NCBI GenBank assembly: GCA_019163375.1 | Contig: JAFLKK010000007.1 | Coordinates: 345,813 to 409,812, forward strand | DNA: 64,000 nucleotides | Direction of reading: 5' to 3' | DNA from: Paludibacter sp. | Lineage (GTDB): Bacteria > Bacteroidota > Bacteroidia > Bacteroidales > Paludibacteraceae | Part shown: positions 35,010 through 44,380 of the stretch, in pieces | How the letters are laid out: each line of letters starts with the position of its first letter | How positions within the stretch are numbered: the first letter of the stretch is position 1 | Position numbers and translations under genes: made by a program | Notes under the pieces: generated by a model | What the model saw: only the letters and a program-made list of their open reading frames with translations | Databases searched by the model: none | What the model was told of the DNA's origin: nothing

Positions 35010-36031
35010 TATTTTGTGACAGTGCCAATAGAAATCTTCGTCTGAAATTCACAAATTTCACTTATACTTTTTTCTATCCTTGTAAATTGAAAACCAATTG
35101 CTTCCTGAATTTTTCGACTTGAATAATATTCTCTGTTCGTAGCTGTACGAGCCATACCCCGATCAATAAGCGGTTTAAAACGGAGCAATTCCCCCAGCAT
35201 TTCAGAAATTACCCCAATAAACATCAACAGATTTTTCCCAATTCCAATAAACGGTCGACGCTTGCCAAAACCAACGGCCATCCAGCTCAGCACATCTCTG
35301 TTGCTACAATTTTCGGCAACCAACACAAAGCGTTGAGCTGAGATCAGTGAATTTGTAAGCTGCATCATGGCTTTAACCACATCCTGCACATCCACGTAAC
35401 CACTGCCTCCATTGGTATAAAACATCAAGCCCTTTCGAACCTGTGAAAACAACTGCGAACTGCCGGTTCCCGTTCCCGATACACCCAGGATTACACCGGG
35501 ATTGACAATCACTGCATTTAATCCACGTGCCATTCCCTTCCACACTTCTTGTTCCGAAAGATATTTGCTAAGCGAATAAGGCGAACGATGTGCCGCATCG
35601 ACCCAGCAACTCTCCTCGTCAATCATTTCGCCATGAGCAGCTTTTCCGCAGGCCGCAATTGAACTTACAAAACAGAGCTTTTCTACCCTCGATTTGATCG
35701 CAGCATCAACAACGTTCTTTGTTCCGACAATATTTGTATCCAGCAAAGCATCTGTTCCACTGCCCAATGAAACCACAGCCGCGCAATGATATACTGTCTT
35801 TCCATTCCGAAAAACGTCAAGCAGCGAATTTGCATCCAGCACATCAGCCACTTTCCATTCAATGCGCGATAGAAAAGCATCGGGATCATCGGTATAAAAG
35901 CTAAAAATCACACGCAGCGGCTCCAGATTGCTTTTTAACCTCTTAATAGCTATTATCCTGTCGTTATTCTGCAACAAATGCCAAAGCAAATTACCGCCCA
36001 CTAAGCCTGTACCGCCCGTAACTACAATCAT
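35009..36031 (-). CDS. NAD-dependent epimerase/dehydratase (extended SDR)
   Basis: The 340-residue protein has the Rossmann motif TGGTGLVGGNL at residues 5-15 and the catalytic YxxxK in SPYSLSKYLSEQE (near 155), as in extended SDRs. A serine in CFVSSIAACG precedes it. It resembles dihydroflavonol 4-reductase/3-beta-hydroxysteroid dehydrogenase-like SDRs common in Bacteroidetes; the substrate is unknown. No membrane segment is evident. It stands alone and is divergent from the LOG gene. Confidence 0.85.
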   Translation of the reverse strand: MIVVTGGTGLVGGNLLWHLLQNNDRIIAIKRLKSNLEPLRVIFSFYTDDPDAFLSRIEWKVADVLDANSLLDVFRNGKTVYHCAAVVSLGSGTDALLDTNIVGTKNVVDAAIKSRVEKLCFVSSIAACGKAAHGEMIDEESCWVDAAHRSPYSLSKYLSEQEVWKGMARGLNAVIVNPGVILGVSGTGTGSSQLFSQVRKGLMFYTNGGSGYVDVQDVVKAMMQLTNSLISAQRFVLVAENCSNRDVLSWMAVGFGKRRPFIGIGKNLLMFIGVISEMLGELLRFKPLIDRGMARTATNREYYSSRKIQEAIGFQFTRIEKSISEICEFQTKISIGTVTK

Positions 36032-36056
36032 TTTAATCGTTTTTTTTATTGAAGTT

Positions 36057-36086
36057 CAAAAATACGAAAAGAAAACTGTATTTTTG
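36057..36086. promoter_or_regulatory. divergent -7 pair (TATTTTTG on both strands)
   Basis: TATTTTTG on the minus strand (36064-36057) faces the SDR gene. TATTTTTG on the plus strand (36079-36086) faces the LOG gene, 27 bases away. The two promoters start back to back, 14 bases apart. Confidence 0.6.
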
Positions 36087-36113
36087 CAAACAAATTCCTT
36101 TTAACGGTAGAAC

Positions 36114-36707
36114 ATGTCTCAAAATCAGCATAAAACCATTTGCATATACTGTGCCTCAAGTACTCAGGTAAAACCGAGCTATTTTGATGCCACCGACAGG
36201 CTGGCCAAACTGTTGGCGCATGCAGGGCATTCCATTGTTTACGGGGGTGGTGCGAAAGGACTTATGGGCCAACTGGCTGACAGCATGCTGCAAGCTAATG
36301 GAACAATAACAGGTGTTATTCCCCGTTTTATGTGCGAAGTAGAATGGAATCACACAGAGCTCACGGAGCTGATACTGGTGGAAACCATGCACGAACGAAA
36401 AGAGAAAATGGCCACTTTGGCCGATGCCGTAGTGGCTTTACCGGGAGGATGTGGCACATTGGAAGAATTGCTGGAAGTGATTACATGGAAACGATTGGGT
36501 ATTTTCACTAAACCGATTGTAATCGTAAACCTCGAAGGATATTTTGACGCATTAGTAGCAATGCTCAACCGGGCGGCTGATGAACATTTTATGCGCGAAG
36601 AGCACAGACACATGTGGAAAGTGGTAGAAACACCCGAAGAGGTACTTGCGGCCATACATCAATCAGTCGTTTGGGACGAAAATGCCCGCAGCTTTGCAGC
36701 ATTATAA
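36114..36707 (+). CDS. LOG-family protein (TIGR00730 type)
   Basis: The 197-residue Rossmann-fold protein has both LOG motifs: MHERKEKM (near residue 95) and PGGCGTLEE (near 110). Family members are cytokinin-activating phosphoribohydrolases in plants and are nucleotide 5'-monophosphate phosphoribohydrolases in some bacteria, though often misnamed lysine decarboxylases. GGGAKGLMG (near residue 43) is the nucleotide loop. A purine-salvage role is plausible. It is followed by the DUF4271 gene after 11 bases and is probably cotranscribed. Confidence 0.92.
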   Translation: MSQNQHKTICIYCASSTQVKPSYFDATDRLAKLLAHAGHSIVYGGGAKGLMGQLADSMLQANGTITGVIPRFMCEVEWNHTELTELILVETMHERKEKMATLADAVVALPGGCGTLEELLEVITWKRLGIFTKPIVIVNLEGYFDALVAMLNRAADEHFMREEHRHMWKVVETPEEVLAAIHQSVVWDENARSFAAL

Positions 36708-36718
36708 TATAACTTACA

Positions 36719-37636
36719 ATGATTCAGCAAGACAGCATACTTTCTATCAGCGACACATTAAAAAACCTGTCGACAAGCCTACCCGTGAAACATCATGTGG
36801 TACAGAACGTAGACACCGCTGTTATAGCTGACACCATAAAAGCCGTTGTACAAAAACCGACCAACGGTTTCGAAATACCCTATCTTTACCTACAAAAACC
36901 GGACACTTCTACTTTCGATATAGTACACATGTACGAAAGTTTTAAGCCGCTGGTTGCTAAATTCACCTCCGGATTCGAAGGTATTCTTCATCCACTTCTT
37001 CCACAAACTGCCAACTGGGTATTTTGCGCATTGGCAGCACTTTTACTTTTGCTGATTATAGCTTTTTCAAATGCCTCTGCATTTATTATGGAAGATGTCA
37101 AATCCTATTTTCATAGTCCCGAGCGACCGGACTTATATCGAAAAACAACACTTAATGATTTCCGTGCTCAGTTTTTGCTGATTATTTTTACCATAGGGGT
37201 AATTAGTCTGTTTGCACAACTTCATCTCCAAGAGACTTCTACCGATTTCGAATTAATCGATTATGGCTATCTGCTTGGAATAACGACACTCTTCTTTTGC
37301 CTTAAATACATAGTCATTCAACTGGTGGGATTTGTGTTTCTGGAACCTAAGGTATTGTCATTAGCAAAATTCAGCTATTTTAATATCATTTCACTCTTAG
37401 GAGTTTTCCTGTTCCCACTCCTACTATTACGCATATATGCACCAACAAATTTATATCATTTTATTGATATATTGAGCGCTGCAGTTTGTGTTCTGGCCTA
37501 TATTCTAATAACTATTAAATCATTTCAACTATTTTTACATAAAATAGTAGCATCTTTTTATATATTGTTGTATCTTTGCACCCTCGAATTTTTACCCTTA
37601 TTCTTATTGCTTAAGGCGTATCAGTTGATAGTATAA
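36719..37636 (+). CDS. DUF4271 membrane protein
   Basis: The 305-residue protein has about six membrane helices from residue 100 onward (for example WVFCALAALLLLLIIAFS and FLFPLLLLRIYAPTNL). The first 95 residues are soluble and have no signal peptide. It matches Bacteroidetes family DUF4271, regularly found just before hemD. A role in the membrane or in envelope assembly is not established. It lies 27 bases before hemD in the same direction. Confidence 0.9.
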   Translation: MIQQDSILSISDTLKNLSTSLPVKHHVVQNVDTAVIADTIKAVVQKPTNGFEIPYLYLQKPDTSTFDIVHMYESFKPLVAKFTSGFEGILHPLLPQTANWVFCALAALLLLLIIAFSNASAFIMEDVKSYFHSPERPDLYRKTTLNDFRAQFLLIIFTIGVISLFAQLHLQETSTDFELIDYGYLLGITTLFFCLKYIVIQLVGFVFLEPKVLSLAKFSYFNIISLLGVFLFPLLLLRIYAPTNLYHFIDILSAAVCVLAYILITIKSFQLFLHKIVASFYILLYLCTLEFLPLFLLLKAYQLIV

Positions 37637-37663
37637 TATAGTTCTTATTAAAATTTCGCAGCT

Positions 37664-38422
37664 TTGAAAATCAAGAAGATACTCGTTTCGCAACCGAAAC
37701 CAACCACTGAGAAGTCCCCCTACTTTGACATTAGTGAAAAATACAATGTAAAGATAGATTTTCGACCTTTCATAAAAGTTGAACCGATATTAGCAAAAGA
37801 GTTCAGAACTCAGCGTGTTTCAATTTTAGATCACACAGCCATTATTTTTAATGCCCGCCATGGTATTGATCATTTTTTCAGACTTTGTGAAGAAATGCGC
37901 ATTACCATTCCTGAAACAATGAAGTATTTCTGCGTTTCAGAAACGGTGGCTGTTTACTTACAACGTTATATCCATTACCGCAAGCGCAAAGTGTTTTATG
38001 GCGCTACCGGAAAATTAGCCGAGTTGGTGGTTATTATGAACAAGCATTTGGATGAAAAATACTTGTTTATCACTTCTGATGTTCAAAACGAAGATACACT
38101 TGCAGCACTCGAAAAATCGAAAATTACGTTGAATAAAGCCGTAATGTACAAAACCGTGAGCAACGATTTTGGACCGGAGGAAGAATTCAATTACGATATG
38201 TTGATCTTTTTCAGCCCGATAGGTATTGCGTCGCTATTGAAAAACTTTCCTAACTTTGACCAGGGAGAAATTCAGATTGGCTGCTTCGGAGCTACCACAG
38301 CCCAGGCGGTGCGCGATGCAAATTTACGAATCGACATTGAAGCACCTCTACCCGGTGTACCATCAATGACAATGGCCATCGACAATTTCTTAAAAGAAAA
38401 TCTAAAAAAGACAAAGAAATAG
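37664..38422 (+). CDS. hemD: uroporphyrinogen-III synthase
   Basis: It closes the linear tetrapyrrole hydroxymethylbilane to uroporphyrinogen III in haem synthesis. The 252-residue protein has the two-lobed HemD fold, with KYFCVSETVAVYLQRYI and LIFFSPIGIASLL around the inter-lobe hinge. Sequence conservation in the family is low, so context (after DUF4271) supports the call. The start is TTG at 37664, since no ATG lies close in frame. A strong terminator follows. Confidence 0.9.
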   Translation: MKIKKILVSQPKPTTEKSPYFDISEKYNVKIDFRPFIKVEPILAKEFRTQRVSILDHTAIIFNARHGIDHFFRLCEEMRITIPETMKYFCVSETVAVYLQRYIHYRKRKVFYGATGKLAELVVIMNKHLDEKYLFITSDVQNEDTLAALEKSKITLNKAVMYKTVSNDFGPEEEFNYDMLIFFSPIGIASLLKNFPNFDQGEIQIGCFGATTAQAVRDANLRIDIEAPLPGVPSMTMAIDNFLKENLKKTKK

Positions 38423-38443
38423 TTTGTCTTTATAAACTTTACG

Positions 38444-38489
38444 CTATCCCAAAAGTATCGAAGATTTTCCGTACTTTTGGGATAGTTTA
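38444..38489 (+). terminator. terminator of hemD
   Basis: CTATCCCAAAAGTA and TACTTTTGGGATAG form a perfect 14-bp stem with a 14-base loop; TTTATTTTT follows. The right arm holds a TACTTTTG word, so it could also overlap a promoter for rnpA. Confidence 0.85.
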
Positions 38490-38499
38490 TTTTTGAACC

Positions 38500-38958
38500 A
38501 TGAACAAACCGAATTCATTTCCAAAAGCCGAACACCTGTGTGGCGAAAAACGAATTGCTCGACTCTTTACCCAGGGCGAAGCGTTTATGGCCTTCCCATT
38601 TCGAGTGGTTTTTAGAATTGAGCAGAAAAAAGACCTAGTGTCGGCAAGCGTAATGGTTAGCGTACCGAAAAAGCGGTTTAAACGAGCCGTGAAACGCAAT
38701 CGGATTAAACGACTTTTGCGCGAAGCATATCGCCTGAACAAGCATGCACTCATCGATCTTCTGGACGAAAAACAACTGCAGATTCACGTAGGATTTAATT
38801 ACGTATCGGACGAAGAACTTGACTTTATTACCGTAGAAAAGAAGATGAAAATCGCGTTGCAAAAGCTGATGGATAAAATTAAAACTGCCCCGGTCCTTTT
38901 TGCAGATGCAACAAATCCACCAACTGAGGATAGTCATTCGCAGATCGTTACATCATGA
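38500..38958 (+). CDS. rnpA: ribonuclease P protein component
   Basis: The 152-residue basic protein binds RNase P RNA and helps mature the 5' ends of tRNAs. The signature [20 protein letters not shown] (near residues 57-76) is intact. It is longer than E. coli RnpA (119), with an acidic tail after residue 130. It overlaps yidD by 4 bases (ATGA), as in the widely conserved rnpA-yidD pair. Confidence 0.96.
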   Translation: MNKPNSFPKAEHLCGEKRIARLFTQGEAFMAFPFRVVFRIEQKKDLVSASVMVSVPKKRFKRAVKRNRIKRLLREAYRLNKHALIDLLDEKQLQIHVGFNYVSDEELDFITVEKKMKIALQKLMDKIKTAPVLFADATNPPTEDSHSQIVTS

Positions 38959-39176
38959 AAAAGATACTTGAATTTATCGTCTTACTGCCCGTCTATTTTT
39001 ACAAGTACAGCATATCTCCATTGCTGCCTGCCCGGTGCCGTTACACTCCAACCTGCTCACAATATACCATTGAAGCTGTAAAAAAGCATGGTGTTATAAA
39101 AGGAGGACTATTATCGGTAAAACGTATCGCATCATGCCATCCCTGGGGTGGAAAAGGATACGACCCGGTGCCATAA
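38955..39176 (+). CDS. yidD: membrane protein insertion efficiency factor YidD
   Basis: The 73-residue protein has an N-terminal amphipathic/membrane segment ([16 protein letters not shown]) and the YidD cysteines in [11 protein letters not shown] and [14 protein letters not shown]. It aids YidC-dependent membrane insertion. The overlap with rnpA implies translational coupling. yidC is not in the window. Confidence 0.95.
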   Translation: MKKILEFIVLLPVYFYKYSISPLLPARCRYTPTCSQYTIEAVKKHGVIKGGLLSVKRIASCHPWGGKGYDPVP

Positions 39177-39190
39177 AAGTTTTAATTATA

Positions 39191-39220
39191 TTGGAATAAT
39201 TAAGAAAAAATGTATCTTTG
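39191..39220 (+). promoter_or_regulatory. promoter of lpxK (TTG, 19 bases, TATCTTTG)
   Basis: TTG at 39191-39193 and TATCTTTG at 39213-39220 match the Bacteroidetes -33/-7 promoter, 33 bases before the GTG start of lpxK. Confidence 0.7.
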
Positions 39221-39252
39221 CTACTGGTTTACAACTATAAAATTTATCTACA

Positions 39253-40341
39253 GTGAAACAGCACAGAAAACACATCATCCTATACCCGCTATCACTTATA
39301 TATGGCTTGATAACGGCGTTTCGCAATTGGTTATTCGACCAGGAACTACTGGCATCCACCGAATTTAAACTCCCGGTAATTTCTGTAGGAAATTTAGCTG
39401 TGGGGGGCACAGGAAAAACACCTCACACCGAGTTTATTCTACGCGCGCTACAGGACGAGTGGAAAATAGCTGTGCTCAGTAGAGGTTACAAGCGCAAAAC
39501 GAAAGGTTTTTACCTGAGCGATGAAAATTCCGACAGCAAGACCCTGGGCGATGAACCCTTCCAGATTCATCAAAAGTTTCCAAAGGTAAAAGTTGCGGTG
39601 GACGAAAAACGGGTACATGGCGTGCAAACCTTGCAGGAACTGATCCCCGACATTCAGGTTGTTGTTCTTGACGATGCCTATCAACACAGATATATCCAAC
39701 CCGGTCTATCCATTCTGCTCACCGATTATTCCAATTTGTACAGCAAAGATCTGATGTTGCCGGCGGGTGAACTTCGGGAATGGAAAAGCGGAAGCACGCG
39801 TGCAAACATCATTGTGGTAACGAAATGTCCCCGCGATATAAACCCCATGCAGATGCGGGTTATAGAACTGGAACTTAAAATAGAAACAAATCAGCATATC
39901 TATTTTTCCTGTTTTAAGTACGACGAAATAATGCCGGTTTTCCCCGAATCAACACAGAACGATTGGACATTATCCACACTTAAAGAAGCCAAAGCCGGAG
40001 TATTACTGGTAGCTGGAATTGTATCTCCTGAACCAATAGTAGAAGAACTTACAAAATACAGCAACGAGGTAAAGTCATTGTTTTTTGACGACCACCACGC
40101 CTTCAGCCAAAAAGACTTCAATGCCATCAGTAAGAAGTTTGAGGCAATGGAAAGTGCTGAAAAAATAATAGTACTGACCGAGAAAGACGCTGCACGGATA
40201 ATTTCAAATCCACTATTTCCCGAATCATTAAAAGCCAGAACATTTGCGTTACCCATCCGGGTTTCCATTTTACACGATCAAGAAACATCATTCATACAAA
40301 AAATAAAAAGCTATGTTACAAAAAATACAAGAAACCGCTGA
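39253..40341 (+). CDS. lpxK: tetraacyldisaccharide 4'-kinase
   Basis: LpxK phosphorylates the 4' position of the lipid A precursor at the inner membrane. The 362-residue protein has an N-terminal membrane-associated helix (residues 7-25), Walker A GGTGKTPH (near 54) and LDDAYQHRYI (near 141), the DDxxQH motif of the family. It begins with GTG at 39253. Its last 29 bases overlap the next gene, so the two are translationally linked. Confidence 0.95.
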   Translation: MKQHRKHIILYPLSLIYGLITAFRNWLFDQELLASTEFKLPVISVGNLAVGGTGKTPHTEFILRALQDEWKIAVLSRGYKRKTKGFYLSDENSDSKTLGDEPFQIHQKFPKVKVAVDEKRVHGVQTLQELIPDIQVVVLDDAYQHRYIQPGLSILLTDYSNLYSKDLMLPAGELREWKSGSTRANIIVVTKCPRDINPMQMRVIELELKIETNQHIYFSCFKYDEIMPVFPESTQNDWTLSTLKEAKAGVLLVAGIVSPEPIVEELTKYSNEVKSLFFDDHHAFSQKDFNAISKKFEAMESAEKIIVLTEKDAARIISNPLFPESLKARTFALPIRVSILHDQETSFIQKIKSYVTKNTRNR

Positions 40342-41119
40342 TTTCCTTCGCACTAAAATGCAATCGAACCCACTCACGGGTATTATCCTGGGTACAGGAT
40401 TAGGAAACCTGGTAACACAAATTACCGATAAAATAGAAATTCCCTACGAAACAATTCCAAACTTCCCGGTTTCTACTGTGGAGGGTCATAGTGGAAAATT
40501 GATTTTCGGAAAACTTGGAGATGTGGACGTATTAGCCATGCAAGGCCGATTCCACTACTACGAAGGCTACGATATGAAAGCGGTTACGTTTCCGGTACGC
40601 GTGATGAAAGCACTGGGGATTGAAACACTGCTCGTTTCGAATGCTTCGGGTGGCATGAACCCCGACTTTGAGATTGGCGATTTGATGATTATTACCGATC
40701 ATATCAACCTTTTCCCTGAGCATCCGTTGCGTGGAAAGAATCTGCCCGAATTGGGGACACGTTTCCCCGATATGAGCGAGGCATACTCGAAAGAACTGAT
40801 TGCCAAAGCGAAAACAATAGCTGCGAAAAACAATATAAAAGTAGTGGAGGGTGTGTATGTTGGCACCACTGGGCCAACTTTCGAAACTCCGGCTGAATAT
40901 CGTTATTTCCATGCCATTGGAGGTGATGCAGTGGGCATGAGCACCGTTCCTGAAGTCATTGTGGCCAACCATGCAGGCATTCGTTGCTTTGGTATTTCTA
41001 TTGTTACCGACCTGGGCGTTCCCGGAAAAATTGTGGAAGTGAGCCACGAGGAAGTGCAGGAAATAGGTAACTCGGTGCAACCGCTTATGACACTTATCAT
41101 GAAAGAACTGATCAACTAG
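40313..41119 (+). CDS. punA: purine nucleoside phosphorylase (trimeric type)
   Basis: The 268-residue enzyme splits inosine and guanosine with phosphate in purine salvage. GTGLGNLV (residues 23-30), VEGHSGKL (near 60) and RFHYYEGYD (near 80) bind phosphate and ribose; VSNASGGMNPDF (near 108) and FETPAEYRYF (near 190) follow. It belongs to the trimeric class, unlike the 239-residue hexameric E. coli DeoD. It overlaps lpxK by 29 bases. Confidence 0.95.
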   Translation: MLQKIQETADFLRTKMQSNPLTGIILGTGLGNLVTQITDKIEIPYETIPNFPVSTVEGHSGKLIFGKLGDVDVLAMQGRFHYYEGYDMKAVTFPVRVMKALGIETLLVSNASGGMNPDFEIGDLMIITDHINLFPEHPLRGKNLPELGTRFPDMSEAYSKELIAKAKTIAAKNNIKVVEGVYVGTTGPTFETPAEYRYFHAIGGDAVGMSTVPEVIVANHAGIRCFGISIVTDLGVPGKIVEVSHEEVQEIGNSVQPLMTLIMKELIN

Positions 41120-41125
41120 CATAAT

Positions 41126-41194
41126 AGTTACAAGGTATTAGTTACAAGTATAATTTAGCCTACTGAATTCACTTGTAACTAACACCTTGTAACT
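41126..41194. terminator. 24-bp inverted repeat built of GTTACAAG words
   Basis: Arms 41126-41149 and 41171-41194 are complementary except at one base, with a 21-base loop. Each arm holds the word GTTACAAG twice. It lies between two convergent genes and can act as a terminator, but the internal repetition is typical of the spacer repeats seen elsewhere in the window. Confidence 0.65.
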
Positions 41195-41196
41195 GT

Positions 41197-41973
41197 TTAT
41201 ATATACTTCACCACCATGTACACTGCCACGCCAAGTAGAAAGACGGCGTAGACTTTTTTGAAGATAGCCGACGATAAGTTGAGAGCCAGTTTTGAACCAA
41301 AAAAAACACCCACTAAAATACCGAAGGCCATAAGGCCGGCGTAGAAAAAGTTTAGGTGTCCATCCTGCGCATAAACGATTACACTGGGAAGTCCTACCGG
41401 CAACTGGAGGGCTGCAAGCGAAGTTGCCGAAGCAGCTTTAGGATCATAATCAAAATATTTAATCAGAATAGGAACAATCACCAGGCCACCACCTTTACCG
41501 AACATCCCCGCAATAACGCCCGCAAGTACTCCAATGAAGATAAACTGCCATACTGCATGATGAGTTTTGGCTTTATTATCGTTAGTTTGTTTTTTATTCT
41601 TGTTGCGCGAAAAATAAGATGGAATATCAAAGTAACCCACAGCAATCCACAGCAAATAGGCCGCATACAGCTTTGCCAGCAAATTCACATCGAGCGAAAC
41701 AGCTAACTCAGCACCAAAAAACGAACCCCCAAATAAACCAAGTGCAATCCAAAGTGAGTCTTTAAGGTTTATATATCCTGCCTTATAATAATTTATCACC
41801 CCAAAAACACCCACCGGCAACAGCATGGCCGCTAACGATGTGGCATTGGCATCGAGCATATTCATTCCAAAAATAGCAATAAGCGTGGGCACCATCACTA
41901 TGCCTCCCCCAATACCAAACAAGCCCGACATGACACCGGCCAAAATACCTACAATCAAAATACCTATTTCCAT
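41197..41973 (-). CDS. TauE/SafE-family permease
   Basis: The 258-residue inner-membrane protein has about eight helices in two repeats. The paired motifs GLFGIGGGIVMVPTL (near residue 18) and GMFGKGGGLVIVPIL (near 160) mark the TauE/SafE family of sulfite, sulfonate or other organic-anion exporters. The substrate is unknown. It has its own -7 element and is transcribed leftward from a shared spacer. Confidence 0.93.
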   Translation of the reverse strand: MEIGILIVGILAGVMSGLFGIGGGIVMVPTLIAIFGMNMLDANATSLAAMLLPVGVFGVINYYKAGYINLKDSLWIALGLFGGSFFGAELAVSLDVNLLAKLYAAYLLWIAVGYFDIPSYFSRNKNKKQTNDNKAKTHHAVWQFIFIGVLAGVIAGMFGKGGGLVIVPILIKYFDYDPKAASATSLAALQLPVGLPSVIVYAQDGHLNFFYAGLMAFGILVGVFFGSKLALNLSSAIFKKVYAVFLLGVAVYMVVKYI

Positions 41974-41997
41974 ACCTACCCTTTTTCAATTGAAGCA

Positions 41998-42005
41998 CAA
42001 AAGTA
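41998..42005 (-). promoter_or_regulatory. -7 element TACTTTTG before TauE
   Basis: An exact TAnnTTTG match on the minus strand, 24 bases upstream of the start. Confidence 0.6.
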
Positions 42006-42034
42006 CTTAATTCTGAGCAATTTTCGAGAACTTT

Positions 42035-42082
42035 AGCCCAACAAAAAAAGGAAAGAATACACTTTCCTTTTTTTGTTGGGCT
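42035..42082. terminator. 21-bp bidirectional terminator
   Basis: The arms 42035-42055 and 42062-42082 (starting AGCCCAACAAAAAAAGG) are perfectly complementary with a 6-base loop. It lies after the HMA gene (minus) and before TauE. Confidence 0.85.
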
Positions 42083-42121
42083 CTATAATAGCTGAATCGA
42101 TTAACAAACTCAGTCCAAATT

Positions 42122-42331
42122 TCAGATTACTTCTACCACAGTATATCCGATAGCATCTACTGCCTTTTTAAGCACTTCATTACTTACATCGGCACTCAGT
42201 TTTATCGCCGCGGAATTACTTTCCAAATCGACAGTTGCCTCTACACCATCAATGGCATTCAACACTTTTTCTACACGAGCTGAGCAATGTCCGCAGCTCA
42301 TTCCTTTTATGACCATGGTTTTTTCTAACAT
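42122..42331 (-). CDS. heavy-metal-associated (HMA) domain protein
   Basis: The 69-residue protein is a single HMA domain. The metal-binding GMSCGHCSARVEKVL (residues 10-24) has the MxCxxC motif typical of copper chaperones (CopZ/Atx1). It should be cytosolic and bind Cu(I) or another soft metal. No copper ATPase or regulator is adjacent, so its partner is elsewhere. Confidence 0.92.
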   Translation of the reverse strand: MLEKTMVIKGMSCGHCSARVEKVLNAIDGVEATVDLESNSAAIKLSADVSNEVLKKAVDAIGYTVVEVI

Positions 42332-42784
42332 AATTTTGATGTATTGATTGGTTATTTGATTTTATTGAAAGGGCGGAGTTCCGTCCCCGACAATAAATGA
42401 TTATGAATATGCACAGCTCGTGCTATTCTGATTGTTTTTATCCTAAAAACCATTCCGATACTGTTTTAGTTCATCAAACAAGTAGTATCGAAAACAAAAT
42501 TAGTATAAAACAACCGTTTTATACTAATTTTTAAACTTATTCATCGAAACGCAATCTAAAAACAGTGATCATACGAATCAGCATCATGGTATTCCCGAAT
42601 ACATCCATTTTGAGAACAAGGAATTATTTATGACACAATAAATGGTATCTTGTATAACTTCTTTTTTATTTGTCCACATAATGAACAAATACAGCCTGAA
42701 AGATAAGAACATTCAATATCAAATCTCTATATTTGTATTTTAATCGAATAGTTGAATTAAAACAAATCTCAGTGCATCTCTTAA
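42332..42784. other. intergenic stretch, no gene seen
   Basis: The 453 bases between the divergent HMA and Crp/Fnr genes hold no open frame that looks like protein. They contain the hairpin at 42496-42532 and AT-rich sequence before the Crp/Fnr start, where TATTTTAATCG is the only weak -7 candidate. Confidence 0.6.
42496..42532. terminator. AT-rich hairpin upstream of the Crp/Fnr gene
   Basis: AAAATTAGTATAAAAC and GTTTTATACTAATTTT are perfectly complementary over 16 bp with a 4-base loop. T follows on both strands, but it is not next to a stop codon. It could be a terminator for a short transcript or an operator. Confidence 0.5.
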
Positions 42785-43351
42785 ATGGAAAAATTATTTC
42801 TGATGTTGGGTCAATTGCTGCCTTTAAGTGCGGAACTCAGGGAAGACCTGAGCGAAAAACTATATGTGCGTAAAGTAAAAAAAGGCGATATACTTGTTTC
42901 TGAAGGAAAAGTATGCAATCAGCTGTTCTTTATTCGAAAGGGATTTCTAAGGAGATTTCATTATCAGAACGGAAAGGAAATAACTTCGTGGTTCGGCTTC
43001 GAAAACGACTTTGCCACCTCCATTTACTCATTTGTATCTCAAAAAACAGGCTACGAAAATATTGAGGCAATTGAAGACAGCGCCTTATATGTTATCAACT
43101 ACGACGATTTAAACAACATCTATCACGAACACCCTGAATTTAATTATGCAGGCCGTTTGCTCACCGAAAAGTACTACATCGATTTAATGGAACGCACGCT
43201 TAGTCTACAGTTTCAATCAGCTAAAGAGAACTATCATCAACTCGTAGCCACCCACCCGCACCTACTCAAAAGAGCCTCACTGGGTCATATTGCATCGTAT
43301 CTTGGCATTTCGCAGGAAACGCTGAGCAGGATTCGTGCTAAAAAAATATAA
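42785..43351 (+). CDS. Crp/Fnr-family transcription regulator
   Basis: The 188-residue protein has a cNMP-binding-type beta-roll (about residues 20-110: KKGDILVSEGKVCNQLFFIR). A long helix and a C-terminal HTH follow (SLGHIASYLGISQETLSRIRAK, near 165-188). The recognition helix SQETLSRIR is Fnr/Crp-like. No Fe-S cysteine cluster is visible, so O2 sensing is unlikely. Short proteins of this kind are common in Bacteroidetes, and many have lost the cAMP-binding Arg/Ser. Targets are unknown. Confidence 0.88.
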   Translation: MEKLFLMLGQLLPLSAELREDLSEKLYVRKVKKGDILVSEGKVCNQLFFIRKGFLRRFHYQNGKEITSWFGFENDFATSIYSFVSQKTGYENIEAIEDSALYVINYDDLNNIYHEHPEFNYAGRLLTEKYYIDLMERTLSLQFQSAKENYHQLVATHPHLLKRASLGHIASYLGISQETLSRIRAKKI

Positions 43352-43494
43352 AGCCCCGTGTTTTTGACTTTTGTCAAAAGTTAGGTCGTAAAATAGTATG
43401 ACATTTGCTCCGTCATTCGGATAAGTAGAATAACGACACAACTACTGTCTGAATAGGAAACAATAGGTTATAACTTTTTTATTAGGCGTAAAAA

Positions 43495-44070
43495 ATGAAA
43501 AGAGCAAAGTTTGAAGACAAGAATGTTGTAGTTGACATTCTCACAAAATCATTTATTAATGATCCTCATATCAACTTCCTGTTAGAGAAATCAAAAAACA
43601 AAAACAAGTTGAGTATTATTATGGAGTACGTTTTTGAGGAATCATTTTACAAGGGAGAAATTTATCTGAACGAAGACAACACAGCAGTGGCACTTTGGAA
43701 CACTTCTATGAAGGAAAAACTCAGTTGGAGATATATTTACAGAAACCTTTCATTTTTGCTCAGAGTGGGATTTGATTCTACTTGCAGAATTTTAAAAATG
43801 GACAAGTTGGTGCACAAGCATCATCCCCGGGCAGGACAATTTGCCCATTTGTATACCATTGGCGTTTTACCTGAAAGCCAGGGAAAAGGATATGCTAAAC
43901 AACTTATCAATTTTATGATAGAGAAAATGAGTAGCACAAAATCCACCCTTTATCTCGAAACGGCTAACTCAACCAATATCGGCATTTACAATAAAATCGG
44001 ATTTCACGTATTCCACACCATCGATGTGGATGGGCACAAGCTGTTTTGCATGAACAGAAAGTATTGCTGA
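43495..44070 (+). CDS. GNAT-family N-acetyltransferase
   Basis: The 191-residue protein has the acetyl-CoA-binding motif A (LYTIGVLPESQGKGYAKQLI, near residues 120-139) and the C-terminal motif B (NSTNIGIYNKIGF, near 160-172). The acceptor substrate is unknown. It lies 143 bases after the Crp/Fnr gene in the same direction, so joint control is possible but unproven. Confidence 0.9.
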   Translation: MKRAKFEDKNVVVDILTKSFINDPHINFLLEKSKNKNKLSIIMEYVFEESFYKGEIYLNEDNTAVALWNTSMKEKLSWRYIYRNLSFLLRVGFDSTCRILKMDKLVHKHHPRAGQFAHLYTIGVLPESQGKGYAKQLINFMIEKMSSTKSTLYLETANSTNIGIYNKIGFHVFHTIDVDGHKLFCMNRKYC

Positions 44071-44380
44071 ATGATTCCCACATTATTTTTTTAAAATAAA
44101 TAACTCCCGACACCATTTACTTATTCCCTGAAACGATGCTTCGGGGGATAAGAAGGTATTTTCGACATCGAGCTTCTATCCTCTACAACTGACCCCAGCT
44201 CTAAAGGGGCTTATTGCTGCATCTGACTCCTACTCCACTTCTGTTCTATTTATCCCCGATGACCACTCGCTACCAGCAAGGGATGGTTCGATAATTTTCA
44301 TCTCAAATCGGACACAATAAATCACAATATTTCTTACTTCAACTTAATATTGTATTTTTGCACTGCAATTAGCCAATCTT
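44071..44380. other. intergenic stretch with promoter only
   Basis: No gene is seen in these 310 bases. The middle is richer in C and T than its surroundings and could be decayed coding DNA. A TATTTTTG -7 element at 44353-44360 ends it. Confidence 0.6.
44353..44360 (+). promoter_or_regulatory. -7 element TATTTTTG before the TPR gene
   Basis: An exact TAnnTTTG match 20 bases before the ATG at 44381. Confidence 0.6.
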